Source of the DNA: Amborella trichopoda
Taxonomy: Eukaryota; Streptophyta; Magnoliopsida; Amborellales; Amborellaceae
DNA: 64,000 nucleotides
Assembly: GCF_000471905.2 (NCBI RefSeq)
Contig: NW_006497754.1
Span: 4,526,096 to 4,590,095, forward strand
Direction: 5' to 3'
This document shows, in pieces, positions 1 through 10,750 of the stretch. Numbering within the stretch: position 1 is the stretch's first letter; each line of letters starts with the position of its first letter. The notes under the pieces were generated by a model. That model saw only the letters and a list, made by a program, of their open reading frames with translations. It was not told the DNA's origin and ran no database searches. Made by a program: the position numbers and the translations under genes.

Positions 1-235
1 AGAAATGCCCATATTCCTTGGAGATTAAAGACTATTTTTCATCTAATTTGGGATATTTTGTCAACTTCTATGGCAACGGTCCAACATTGTTATAGAGAGG
101 AGAATGAAGATGCCGATGTTCTTGCCAAATGAGTCCGTTGGTTACTTCATTTATGTAAGCTTGTATTTTTTCTTGAACATTTTGAATTTTACATATGAAT
201 AAATGATAAGTCGTACGTTACCGTTCAAAAAATAA
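1..235 (+). mobile_element. 3' tail of a LINE (RNase H end plus 3' UTR)
   Basis: Frame 1 from base 1 to the stop at 130-132 reads as the end of a plant LINE RNase H domain: the PWRL segment, then REENEDADVLAK, which matches the REAN-EAD-LAK ending of the LINE copies at 31.4-32.3 kb and 60 kb. A short 3' UTR ends in an A-rich run near 226-235. The 5' part lies outside the window. The A-rich end abuts a family A MITE that lacks its left end, so the LINE probably inserted into that MITE. Confidence 0.7.
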
Positions 236-420
236 TAATTAATCTTGACCTTTGGATGTGAAATTGGGTCGTTGCATTTATTCCATTGACCAAGAACAAA
301 GTTCAATTGAAATTTTTTTGAACTTTGACACATTCAAGCTATCAAATTTCACATCGAATAGTTATAAGCAATTGCGATTTTCATGTACAATAGGTAAATA
401 GTTAGGTTGTATACAATCCC
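232..420. mobile_element. Family A Mutator-type MITE, copy 1 (left end missing)
   Basis: This matches the right three quarters of the family A elements at 47907-48139, 49020-49373 and 50508-50835 and shares their right end TATACAATCCC at 420. Its left end is replaced by the LINE tail, so no target-site duplication can be read here. Confidence 0.65.
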
Positions 421-744
421 ATAATATAATACATGAAAAGATATAACTATATACATCTCTTTGTGTTATTAGATTATTTAGCAAATGACTAATTTGTTTA
501 TGTGACATTTTATAATAGTGTATGTAAAGTTATAATAAAATTACATTTGTTTATGTAAAGAGGATACTATTTTTAATATAACTAATAAAATTATAATTAT
601 CCAAAAAATAATTAATATAATTATAATTATACTTAGTAAGCATAAGTTAAATAAATTAATATTACAAAATTTATATTATTACTACAATTGTGTATGTAAA
701 ATAAATAATCTAAACAAAAATATTTTATTATAAGATAATAGAAT
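421..744. other. AT-rich spacer, nothing recognised
   Basis: Very AT-rich sequence with short runs similar to the AT-rich DNA at 6.6-8.5 kb. No coding frame is visible. It forms the left flank of the viral remnant. Confidence 0.5.
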
Positions 745-1906
745 TTACAAACTCAAAGTCAGGCTGTAGTACAGTCGGAGTCTAAAATGACAAGGATGCA
801 AGATGGAACAGTCCAAATAAGTTTTCAGTCTTCTTCAAATAATGAAACCAGAGAAATATTCCCCACCTAATTTCAAGGACTTCTTGAAAAAGTCCCAGTG
901 GTTGCATTTGATAAAAACGGGAATCCTATTTATGAACAGAAAACTGCAGATGGACATAATTGGTTTGATTGTTGCGATTGTTCTACTTGCATTCAAGAAA
1001 ATGATGATTTTGATGAGAAGAAAAAAAAGAAAAAGAAAAAACAAACGTCTCAGCAAAACCTTCATCAAAGATTTGTTAATGGTGATCCAACAGTTGGATT
1101 ACTTGGTGAATCTTCAGGAAAATGGGATTATTATGTTACCTATGGCAGTCAGAAACCTAAAGACACTGTGTTTGAAGATTCAAATATCATCCCTACTGGT
1201 TGGGATGACGAGAATGATGCTTCTGATAAAAAAGTTCAAATTGCTGAATGCATGGCGTTTGACCCTCACAGTTCTAGTTATGCTAATAATTTTCCACCAT
1301 TACATGATTATGAAAAGATTCAAGAAAATGAAAGACATGTGTGGAAGATTAAAAACCCTAGCACCAGAGATTCTTCTGGCGCTTTAAAGACAATTTATCC
1401 TGCTGAAGCAAGCCTTAATTGGCAAGCTGAAAATGCAAAGTCTCACAACTTAGCATTGCTTTAGATTGAAGAAAAACAGAATAATATGTCTTCACAGTTA
1501 CAGGGTTTAACTAGCATAATTATGCAATTGAAAGAAAAAATACAACTGTTGCATGAAGAGTTGATACAGATTGTATTCAGTTAAAGATATTCATGAGCAA
1601 TCTTATTTGCTGAATCAGAAAGGGAAAGAAAAAGCACTTCTAGAAAAACAGCTGCAATGTCTTGAGAAAGACCTTTGGATGAAAGCTCAATACTCCCAGC
1701 CACCATACCAATCCCAATTCCAACCATTACTTGGAAACCCTTATGCCCCAAATTATCCAACCTTAAGGAACCCTGACCCTTTTCCTCCTACAAGACCCTT
1801 TATCCTCTTACTGGTCTCATTCCTCCTAGAAATTTTGGTTTCAAATCTTTCAATTCTTTGGAAGATGAAAGACGATTCCCTGAAGAACTGTTTTTCCCCC
1901 AGCTAA
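745..1906 (+). pseudogene. EPRV polyprotein, N-terminal structural region
   Basis: Frame 1 reads as protein from about 745, is interrupted by a TAA near 871, and is open from 898 to the stop at 1462. The longest intact stretch is 188 codons, with a small Cys cluster (CCDCSTC) and a long lysine run. Past that stop the same frame gives a heptad-like coiled coil (about 1465-1580); the reading then moves to another frame (1571-1906) that is rich in Gln, Pro and Tyr. The order suggests the region between movement protein and capsid. The lysine run lies in a homopurine tract and may have grown by slippage. I cannot assign a specific function. Confidence 0.6.
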
Positions 1907-3190
1907 GAAAAAAACAAAATATTTCAGTGCCAAGTTCTTCTCAAACACCAGTACCTAAACCACCTGCTATCACACAGCCAATTCCTGTTTAACCTCCACC
2001 AAATATTCCTCCAAAAAATGAAACCCAAATGTTTCAGTCATCTGATACTGATTCAGATGTCATAGCATCTTCAGTACCTACACAAAACCTAACTTCCCCA
2101 GAACCTCTGCAAGACATGAGTACATTCTTGAAGAACCTAACCAAACAACCGGAGTTAAACCTTCAAACATAAACCCAATCCTCTGACTCTATTTCAGACT
2201 CTTCTGAAACTTCTAGTGACCAAACCTCTTCTTCTTCTCTAAACCCATATCCATTGCTAATGATGACCCAGAACAACCTATAGACCCAGATCTTATAATT
2301 GATGAAGAATTTAGACCACCAGACTCTCAACCTCATCCTACTTATGGATATTCATCTAAAGGATTTACTATTGATGACATTCCACCTTCAAAATGGAACG
2401 ACAGATTCCGAAAAATTCAAGGTTGGATGCATGTAGAAATGCTTAACCCTGCAAACACTTTGGCTAGTACTATTGCAAAAGTCATTGTAAGACTTAGAGG
2501 ACGCCTGTTTAATTAGTATATAAGCCTTGGAGAATACCGTCAAACACAATTGAGGAATTGTCTGTCTATTGTTGAATTTCTTAATTATTTGGTATCTGAA
2601 TTTACAAGTCCTGTTAAGCATGAACAAATTACTGCTCGTGAAGAATTTTTTCAGCTTAAATGTTGCTCGTTCAAAAGATAAGACCTTGAAAAGCATTTTT
2701 CTGAAATGAACAAGAGATACCATAAAATTGGAGGTATTGATGATATTAATTTGAAACAATATTATCTTGAGTCTATTCCTCTTACCCTCGGAAAGGAAGC
2801 AACAAAGACAATGGAAAATCAAGGATTGACAATCCAAAATATCAGTTTTGGTGAGATATATCAATTTGTCCTCATGCTTTAGAAAGGTTATGTAACCAAG
2901 TTGAATTTGTAAAACATATGGAAAAGAATAAGCATCTTCTTAGAAAATCTTGTGATAAGCCATATCTCAAGATCAAGTGCGAAACATAAAATAGTGTGCA
3001 TGTCCCCCTTTTGGAAAAAAGAAGAAGGTTGACCAAAAAAGGAAAAAGAAGAAATTTAAGAGATTTAAATATCTTTGTAGATCAAGATTTCGAAGAAACA
3101 GGAAAAAAGGAGATCGTTGCTATGTCTGTGGAAAAAAATGGCATTTTGCCAAAGATTGCCCTAATCAGAAGAAAAAAAGGAAGATTTTAA
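1907..3190 (+). pseudogene. EPRV coat-protein-like region with CCHC zinc knuckle
   Basis: After a Ser/Pro/Asp/Glu-rich linker with several stops, the segment from about 2370 resembles a caulimovirid capsid domain (WNDRFRKIQGWMHVE, then conserved Leu/Asn-rich helices) and carries several in-frame stops. It is followed by a Lys/Arg-rich stretch and a zinc knuckle at 3118-3159 with the spacing C-x2-C-x4-H-x4-C (CYVCGKKWHFAKDC). Knuckles of this type bind nucleic acid in capsid proteins. The frame changes at least once between capsid core and knuckle. It cannot be translated as one protein. Confidence 0.75.
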
Positions 3191-3615
3191 ACCTTGTGTC
3201 ACAAGTCTTAGAAGAAGACATTGAAGATGATTTGGAATCAATATTTTCTCTGGATGATGAGCAAAACGAAGAAACACTGACATCCATTTCCTATTCTGAT
3301 GATTTTGAGCTAAATGAGATAAGCAACACAGTGATTCTTGAGATACTGTCCCCACAGGATGAAATCCCTGATATAAATAGTCTTCCTACCCAGCCTACCC
3401 CAATTGCCCTTGTTCAAATCCTCCATGAGCACTATTCTAAACCTTTGACAGTTCCTGCCTTTTTTGATACTGGTGCATCTGCTAGCATTCTAAAACCTGA
3501 TTTACTACCAAAAAAATTTTGAGAAAACTGTAACCAAACTTTTCGGGCTGCTAACGGTGAAAAATTCTCTATAAACCAAATTAGCAAACCCATTCTCATT
3601 AAGTTATTTCCTAAA
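3191..3615 (+). pseudogene. EPRV aspartic protease region
   Basis: This is in frame with the zinc knuckle. After an acidic linker the active-site motif FFDTGASASIL occurs, with the catalytic Asp codon at 3466-3468; this is the retroviral-type aspartic protease that would cleave the polyprotein. An in-frame TGA at 3520-3522 interrupts the frame just after the motif, and the same frame is open again beyond it. The downstream LLLGFDVL stretch looks like the flap and second conserved strand of such proteases. Confidence 0.8.
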
Positions 3616-5190
3616 GTGGTTATCCAGCACAAACTCTTAGGATCCTATTTACCCAACAAAGACCTTTTATTAGGATTTGATGTATTACACCAAGTGAAAC
3701 TTCAGTGGACCTCCAAAGGACTCCATTTTAGAAACTTAACCTTACCCTGGATTGCTAGTATAGACCAAACCCAGACCTTAGAAATTGTTAGACAAAAGAT
3801 TATTTCTGAGTGTTGTGCCAATTCTTATTCTGAATATTTGAAAAAGTGCACCAATCCATTCTGGAGAAACCAAAACTTCTATGTCAAGCTCCCATTCAAG
3901 AAAAATGAAAACATCAACCCCACAAAAGCCTCCCACAGAGGACTAAATTCTGATTTGTTAGAACACGCTAAGCAAGAAATTCATGATTTGATAAAGAAAG
4001 ATTAATTGAACCAACCAGTTCTCGTCGGGCATGTGAAGCCTTTTATGTCAATAAAAGAGCTTAGCAAATTCGAGGAAAACTCAGATTGGTGATCAACTAT
4101 CAACCTTGAATACCTTTCTTGCAGATGATAAATTCCTTTTACCCAACCAGATTGCACTATTTTCCAAGATTTCTCATGCTCATATATTTTCAAAATTTGA
4201 TTTAAAATTTGGATTTTGGCAAATTGGAATACATCCTGATGATAGACCAAAAATAGCTTTTTGCATCCCAAAATAACATTTTCAATGGACAGTTATGCCC
4301 TTTGGTTTGAAAAATGCACCTACTTATTTTCAAAAGGTTTTGACCACAATTTTCGAACCAATCTCAACACAGGCTTTGATATATATAGATGATATCCTCT
4401 TATTTTTCCCTGATTTAGAGAGTCATGTTCTCCTATTAGATAAATTTCACTCCCTTTGTTGTAAATACGGTATTATGCTCTCTGAGAAAAAATATGTATT
4501 TGCCACCTCTGAAATAGATTTTCTTGGTATGCACTTTCATAATGGTATGTACAGGTTACAACCCCATATAGCCAAACATCTACTAGAATTCCCTAACACT
4601 CTTTCTTCTGTAAAACAAATACAGCAGTTCTTAAGTATTGTAAATTACATGTCCCCTTTTATCCCTAAGCTTTCCTTGTTTACCAGCCCACTTTATCTTT
4701 TGTTAAAGAAAAAAGCACCACCACGGACAAAGAAACAGACTGAGTGTGTTCAGGAGCTCAAAAAGATTATCTCAGAATCTCCCTTCTTTAAAAATCCCTT
4801 CTACAGGAAAAAGAGTTTTGCAAACTGACGCATCTGATGAATTTTGGGCTTGTATTATGCTTGAAGAAATTGAAAAAGAAAGAAAGATTTGTGGATAGAA
4901 GAGTGAAAGATTTAATGATTCTGAACTCCATTACCATTCTACTTTCAAAGAAATTCTTGCTGTCAAAAGAGGAATAGAGAAATTTCAGTTTCATCTTATA
5001 GGACACAAATTTATTGTAGAAATGGATTTGTCTGCCTTCTCTAATATGCTGAAATTCAAAAACAAAATACTTCCAAACCCCCAGTTACTTAGATGGTCAA
5101 ACTAGTTTTCCCAATGGAATTTCGAATATAAGCACATTTTTGGGAAAAATAATGTTTTAGCAGACATGTTCTCAAGAAGAAAGTTTTAAG
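3616..5190 (+). pseudogene. EPRV reverse transcriptase and RNase H region
   Basis: The first part (to the stop at 4003-4005) stays in the protease frame. The palm continues in other frames: a FDLK..GFWQIGIHP block near 4195-4240, MPFGLKNAP near 4295, and the catalytic YIDD at 4382-4393. The frame open from 4295 to 4828 covers the palm and thumb. An RNase H starts near 4818 with TDASDEFW and includes HYHSTFKEILAVKRG and a terminal ADMFSRR block near 5160-5190. The catalytic motifs are readable, but frameshifts and stops separate them, so the copy is non-functional. Confidence 0.85.
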
Positions 5191-6097
5191 AAGAAACCCT
5201 ACTCCCAGTTATTCCTTTCTTAGGTGCAATCATCAGTATTGATGATAATGAACAAGAACTCCCTGATGAAATTTATGATGTTATCATCAGGAAAGCTATG
5301 AATTCCATAAATGAACTAATGCAGCAAGAAATGCATGAAATAGTGATAAAAAAACATGGAGATTGCTTTCAAAAAATTCGATGCCATCCATCGTACCCAT
5401 TCTTATCCCTTTTTCAGACCAGGCACTACTATAATATGCCAAAAGAAGCTATTTGTTTTTTCTGGTATCTTACTCAAAACCACCATATATGTTTCAACTT
5501 CCATGTACGAAAACTCCTATCTTACCTTAGACATTGTCATTTTCTACAATGGAACAATTACCAACACCCTAATCCCAGAGCCTTAAATTTTTATAAATTC
5601 CTTATCAAACATTACCATTATAACCAATGAATTGAATCTTTTGGTTATCCTCCTAAGCCTTATATCATTATCAGCTTCCACCAAGACCTTACCCCTCAAA
5701 TTTATCCCGATCACACCTACATTACCCAACACCCTCTTATAGAAACCATTGGATGGTATGATTCCAATCTTCTGAATTTCTGGCTTTTTCAGACAGATTT
5801 ATGGAAAGAATTAAGGATCATTATGTGTTATATTAACAAAATCCAGCCATAATGGATTCATGTGGATGTTTATATAGGGAACACGGTATGGAATGATGAA
5901 ACACCCAGAGGAGCAGCTTTACTACATTAGCTTCATCTATGGCTTGGTGATCACCCTCCTCCTGAAGAACCTCCCGATAACAGCTCAAGTGATGACACAT
6001 ACATTGAACCATCCCATAACCCATCCAATCCCTCATCACCCAGTTATGATTCTGATGAATACTCTCTTGATCTTTACCCTGACACAGACTGAAGCCG
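5191..6097 (+). pseudogene. EPRV C-terminal extension downstream of RNase H
   Basis: After the RNase H block, coding-like sequence continues with breaks: an acidic region near 5220-5330, then a Trp/Leu-rich stretch ending FWLFQTDLWKELRI near 5780-5820, then a Pro/Ser/Asp-rich tail that ends at a TGA near 6092. Post-RNase H extensions occur in some caulimovirid polyproteins; assignment rests on position and colinearity, not on a recognised domain. There is no integrase. Confidence 0.55.
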
Positions 6098-6104
6098 CAT
6101 AAAA

Positions 6105-6245
6105 TTGAAGCCGCACTGTAAAACACTGTTTTGGCGGCAGCACAGTTTTGTCGGTAGCACTGTGGAGCACTGTTTTGTCGGCAACATTGTGGAGCACTGT
6201 TTGTCGGCGACCTGTCACGTTTGTCGGCCACCTGTCACTGTAGAT
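6105..6245. repeat. Degenerate short repeats upstream of the viral TATA box
   Basis: GTTTTGTCGG/GTTTGTCGG and GAGCACTGT/AGCACAGT recur about five times in 140 bp, roughly 20-30 bp apart. This is the place where a pararetroviral enhancer would sit, upstream of the TATA box at 6332. An enhancer role is inference. Confidence 0.6.
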
Positions 6246-6331
6246 AACCTTTTTACTGTACAAAGGCCACCTGTCCTAGCCACTTGTCCCGTTTTAATTT
6301 CTTTTGAAGTCTGGATTTCACGTCTGGAGTC

Positions 6332-6340
6332 TATAAATAG
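6332..6340 (+). promoter_or_regulatory. TATA box of putative pregenomic-RNA promoter
   Basis: TATAAATAG lies about 230 bp past the end of the last viral coding region, followed by the GC-richer CCCTTCGAGG about where a transcript would begin. Caulimovirids place their pregenomic promoter in this intergenic region. Present activity is unknown. Confidence 0.6.
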
Positions 6341-7450
6341 CCCTTCGAGGCATTGTAACTAGCAGAGCACTTCTAGAGCCTTTCAGCCTGCTTAGTCTTT
6401 GATGTGCTTTCATGGTGTGCTTTCTTGTTTCCTTACACTCGTCTTCTGGTTAAGCCACTCTTTCTTTTATGCCTGGAAGATCTTTTCTTCCCTCTGTATG
6501 ATCTTTCCATCTTTTCTTGTATCCTGTTTATTAAGTTATTAGACTTACGATAATTTTGTTACTTCTAATATATAATACTTAATTACTTATATGAGTATAG
6601 CACATACATGATTCCAATTATTTTGTAATTATTATAATATTCATCAGCATTTCACAACTTTATTACGAATTTTTTTACTAATATTGATATATACAGTTTT
6701 GATATTATTAATATTATCATATTACAAAAATTTTGAATTGAAAACTTCTAATAATAGTAAACTAATTAACATCATATTAGGCATTAGTGGTGATATAAAA
6801 ATATAATGGTGGCACTAATTTCATTACTTGGTAAATAACTTATAAAGTTTTCAATTAAATAATTACATTTGATTAAACAGTTACATTTGATTAAATGATA
6901 TTTAGTATAATTCCCACAATTACTTAAAATACTACATAATTATCATAATTCAAATTAATAAAATTAACACTATTTGTGGGTCATTCTTGGTTGTTTAATA
7001 ATTACAAATTATACTATTCATTAAAATAAAAATAAGAAACTATTCTTTAGTTTTCTTTATTTCATTCTTAATAAAAATGTTTTTTAACATATATTTTATG
7101 TATTTCAAAATCTTGATATTCTAATTATGCGGTTAATGTATTTAAAATATTTTCTCCATTAAATTGCTATAAACTGGGTGGCTTATACCTATAAGGGTGG
7201 GTTTTGGTTATGCTTCTACTACTTGTGGATTCTTTTGAAACAAACTTTCTATTAAGTTAAATTTTAAAGGGAATTATCTTGAAGTAATTTCAGCATTTCC
7301 TTTTTGTAATTCCTTGGTAGACTCTATTTCATAGCTTTTTTTAGCTATTTTTCTTTGCTATGTATAGTAAGTACAACCTTTAGCATCTATTTATTTATTT
7401 GTAAGATTTAGAGTATTTAATACTCTATAATATATCCGATATATTAAACA

Positions 7451-7570
7451 ATTCATATTATTACTATAATTGCAAATAAATAGTCCTAAAATTCATATTA
7501 TTACTATAATTACAAATAAATAGTCTTAAAATTCATATTATTATTATAATTACTAAGAAATAGTCTTAAT
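7451..7570. repeat. Tandem repeat, 3 x 40 bp
   Basis: Three adjacent 40-bp units (7451-7490, 7491-7530, 7531-7570), each starting ATTCATATTATTA and ending TAGTC-TAA, with a few substitutions between units. Confidence 0.85.
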
Positions 7571-8029
7571 AAAAATTCTATTATAAAATTATAATAATGA
7601 TAATTTTTTACTTACTATAAAATTATAATAATATGCATTATTCTAATTATTTTGTAATTATTATAATATTCATTAGAATATCACAATTATTTTACTAATA
7701 CTTATATAAATGATAAGTATTAAATATTATCGTCATCTTAACTTTTTTCTAACTATTTAGGGTTGGCTACACAAATCCTGGTCCATCATTATGCTCTTTC
7801 AAGGGCCATATCCTCAACGATGTCTTTAGTCCCTATATTTTTCTCACTACTATAGACATATTATTAATATTCTAACAATTTTGAATTTAAGAAATCTAAT
7901 AATGTAAAATTAGTTATAATTGTATAGTAATGAATAATACTATAGATTAATATAAAAATATAGTGGTTATACTAATTTCATTACATGATAATTATATTAT
8001 AATTTTTTAATTAAATAGTTAAAATAGAC

Positions 8030-8340
8030 TAAGATGCACCTACAAACTCCATCAAAAAAGGCTGCTTTGATATCGGAAAACTATCTAATTTGGTCATCTC
8101 GACATTGAGATATATGGATATGAAAAATAAATAAATATTAAGTCTTTAAAAGAGTATATCTTGCAACACATTTTCTATACATCCATTTTCAAAATTTTAA
8201 TTCATTTATGGATCTCCTTCATTTGAATCATTTTTAGAGTTCAAAATTTTATAATTATCGATAAAGTAGATTCTTATGCCATCCTAGAAATTATTGGCAT
8301 CAAAAGTGCATCTTATGACAAAGTTTGGATATGCACCTTA
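8030..8340. mobile_element. Family B MITE-like element, copy 1
   Basis: This resembles 32665-33065 and the two tandem units at 50905-51670: an ATGGATATGAAAAA block, a TTGCAACACATT block, and a terminal AAGTGCATCTTATGA block. Its ends are imperfect inverted repeats (TAAGATGCAC at left, TGCACCTTA at right). It interrupts the second copy of the AT-rich duplication, which supports mobility. No clear target-site duplication is seen. Confidence 0.55.
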
Positions 8341-8674
8341 CTTTAAATGTTTAATGTTCAAACCTTATGCAAATACTACATAATTATTATAATTCAAATT
8401 GATGAAATTAAAATTAGTTGTGAGTAAATATTCGTTGCCTAATAATTACAAATTATAGTATTTATTAAAATAAATATAATACGCTATAACATGTTATTAG
8501 TGCTGAAAAATATTATATAGCTGTTATAATTTTATAACAATAATAATTTTTTATGATCCAATAAAACATGAATATTTATTTATGATTATAATATTTTATT
8601 CAGAATACAATATATTTATTATATTTTGTACTTAAACTATTTATTATATTTTGTAATTTTATTCTAATAGGCGA

Positions 8675-8800
8675 CAAGATAAGGGAAAATAGACTTAAGT
8701 GGATTGGCCATGTGTAACATACTCCTTATACAACCTTGGTTATGATGTGTGATCTGGTTCAAGTGGAAAAGTAATTGGGGAAGAAATAGAAGGAAAGAAT
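8675..8800 (+). mobile_element. LINE 3'-end remnant (GHV motif)
   Basis: The translation contains KIRENRLKWIGHV, the conserved block near the C-terminus of a common plant LINE lineage. It is followed by a degraded DLIQVE-like stretch. A related remnant lies at 46930-47205. Confidence 0.6.
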
Positions 8801-9485
8801 GACCCAAAATAAACCAAAAACCAATCTATTAAATTTTTGGCTTTGATTTGAAAAAAATTGTCAGGGCCATGTAGATCAGTGTGTTAAGAACATTCTAGGA
8901 CAAATTTGAATCATTTTGGTGAAAAAACAAAAATGAAATCTAAGATTTTCAAATTTGGCCTAAAAAATCTCGAAATGATAATCTCAATTTATTCTTCTTA
9001 ACAAATTGCTATAGGTTTCTATTAGAGGGTTCCATTACCAACATTTTGAATCAAAGTATAGATGATTTAGTAGAGAGAGAGATTGGGTTTTAGGCTCAAA
9101 AGTGATGAGATTTTCATGGGGAAAAACAAGCCCAAAGTCCAAATTTTGATCGAAGAAATGATTTTCAGGAGGTAATTATGATTGATTTTTTCCAAATTGA
9201 TCAAAATGGGTATACGAGTTAAGACTATTGGTTGAAAACTACAATTTTTTTGTAAAAAACTTTGTTCTTTTACCTATTTTCGAGTTAAAATTGGGTGCCC
9301 ATAACCTCACCCAAGTGGGGCCCAAAGATCGGCTAAGGCTTGCCTGGCCGAAGTCAACTCAGTCAAATTTTTTTTTTTAAAAAAAATCTTTAAAATGTTA
9401 TCTTGTTAAATTCATAAGTTTCCCAAGTCATAATAAGGTTTCTCTTTTTATAAATGTTGGAACATGTCTCCATCTTCTTAGTATT
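8801..9485. other. Unassigned stretch, possible insertion inside a LINE tail
   Basis: No coding frame is recognised. It separates two pieces that would be adjacent in an intact LINE tail (8675-8800 and 9490-9665), so it may be an inserted element. Ends and a target-site duplication could not be identified. Confidence 0.35.
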
Positions 9486-9489
9486 ATAA

Positions 9490-9665
9490 TGCAAGATGTT
9501 TACTTCATCATTGAAAAAGGTAAGGGGTAGGGCTAAAAGAATATGTTTGAAAAGATATGGAGACTTATAGTTTCATTGAGGATATGACATTTAATAGAAC
9601 ATAATGGAGAACCAAGATTTATATAGCCGACTACAATTAATTGAAAAAAAACTAAAATAATGATA
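9490..9665 (+). mobile_element. LINE tail remnant, second piece
   Basis: The translation gives DMTFNRT.WRTKIYIADYN, matching the DMALDRT-W--RIHVADP block that ends this LINE lineage. An A-rich stretch follows near 9640-9660. It is probably the continuation of 8675-8800. Confidence 0.55.
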
Positions 9666-10315
9666 TCTTCACTTCACCATTTTTGGAATGGATCTCTCCA
9701 CAACAAAGTGCAAAATGTAATGAATTATGGATGTGATTGTTTCAGTAGTGGGAGATCCAACTTCCACCAAATAGACTCCCATGTTTATGTGAAAGCCGAA
9801 GAGTAGCTTCCACAAACGTACAAAAATACTGCCTTTTGACGTTGTTTTGTGGAAGCCATCCATTCTAAGAATGGAATGGGTGGCGTCCATACCTTGTGGC
9901 CACAACAAACAAACATGCCAAGGATATCTTAGATATAAGTATGCCATATTAGAGTGAAGCTCCATTACGAAACTTTTTGAAAATCATCGATCTGATTTGT
10001 AGTTGCCTGGGTATTGGGTCCAATCCAAATTGAAACTTGGTGAATCAAAGCTTGATTTTGATTTTGAGTAATTTATGTACGGACAAAAAAAAGAAACTCC
10101 AAAATGAGTTAATTTTGGGGGAAAATTATGTGGAAGGTTGGTAAACATGTGTTTTTTATTTTTTTCAAAATTACCCCTTGGTCCATCTTGGAACCACTTT
10201 TAATTTATTTAGTTTAATTATTTCACTAGTAGGCTAGTGCCCCAATCTAGAAGGTAGTATGAGGTTGGCATCCTTGGACCACTTTATTTCTTAGCAAATA
10301 AATGAGCTAATATAG
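9666..10315. other. Unassigned intergenic DNA
   Basis: A 98-codon open frame exists on the minus strand (9669-9965), but its translation resembles no family I know and it has no supporting context. I see nothing else in this stretch. Confidence 0.4.
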
Positions 10316-10500
10316 TTCGAGGATGCCAACCTTGGACCGCCTCGAAGAGCACTAGAGAAGGCGGTCCGAGAATGGGCAGCTCATACCACTTCTTAATGCT
10401 CACCAAAGTCAGCCTTTGTGGTCCGATGATGCTAACCTTGGACCGTTTGGAAGAGCACCATGAAAGGCGGTCTGATGATCCTAACATTGAACCGATTAGG
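10316..10500. repeat. Short direct repeats around GGACCG
   Basis: The motif GATGC-AACCTTGGACCG, then GAAGAGCAC, then AAGGCGGTC, occurs at about 10322-10368 and again at about 10427-10474, with a partial third copy (CATCCTTGGACC) at 10270. It is GC-richer than its surroundings. Confidence 0.65.
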
Positions 10501-10541
10501 CACTACCCTACAAAATGCCTATAGGCGAAAATGAACAATGA

Positions 10542-10750
10542 TTTCGCCTACCCTCGTCACCATCCAAAGTTCCTCGTACAGTCACGATTGTTTGGTAGTT
10601 TTTCATTTTTAATTTTTTTCTACAAATCGAAATGACCTGAAATTTCGCCTAACCTCATCACCGTCCAAAGTTCCTTGTACGGTCACGATTGTCCGATAGT
10701 TTTTCATTTTTCATTTTTCATTTTTTTCTATAAATCGGAATGACCTGAAA
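10542..10750. repeat. Tandem duplication, about 101 and 108 bp units
   Basis: Units 10542-10642 and 10643-10750 share TTTCGCCTA-CCTC, TCCAAAGTTCCT-GTAC and AAATCG-AATGACCTGAAA. The longer unit carries extra TTTTTCA copies. The duplicated part is the left arm of the foldback element that ends in the N gap. Confidence 0.75.

Larger units (their letters stand above)
745..6400 (+). mobile_element. Endogenous pararetrovirus remnant (Caulimoviridae), degraded
   Basis: In order on the + strand there are a structural region with a coiled coil and proline-rich stretch, a coat-protein-like region with a CCHC zinc knuckle, an aspartic protease motif, a reverse transcriptase with YIDD, an RNase H, a C-terminal extension, and a non-coding stretch with a TATA box. 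The RT blocks around FDLKFGFWQIGIHP and MPFGLKNAP are of the caulimovirid type, closest in feel to petuvirus or florendovirus relatives; the genus is inferred. No integrase follows the RNase H and no flanking LTRs are seen, which argues against Ty3. The frame is broken by many stops and shifts, and no movement-protein core is visible at the left end, so this is a dead, 5'-truncated copy. Confidence 0.85.
6604..8480. repeat. AT-rich direct duplication (6604-7040 and 7634-8480)
   Basis: About 430 bp at 6604-7040 is repeated in diverged form at 7634-8480; for example AATTATTTTGTAATTATTAT occurs in both, as does a block ending in ATTACAAATTATA. The second copy is interrupted by the family B element at 8030-8340. 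The DNA between and around the copies is AT-rich and non-coding. The right flank of the viral remnant is therefore made of the same kind of AT-rich DNA as its left flank. Confidence 0.6.

Noticed and set aside
835-1068. Open frame on the minus strand opposite the viral structural region
   Set aside because: It is the shadow of the plus-strand frame, which carries the recognisable motifs; the Phe/Leu run is the complement of the lysine run.
745-6400. Reading the remnant as a Ty3-type LTR retrotransposon
   Set aside because: There is no integrase after the RNase H and no LTR pair was found, and the RT blocks are of caulimovirid type.
9669-9965. 98-codon minus-strand frame
   Set aside because: No recognised family, no flanking exons, and it lies in a region of LINE debris.
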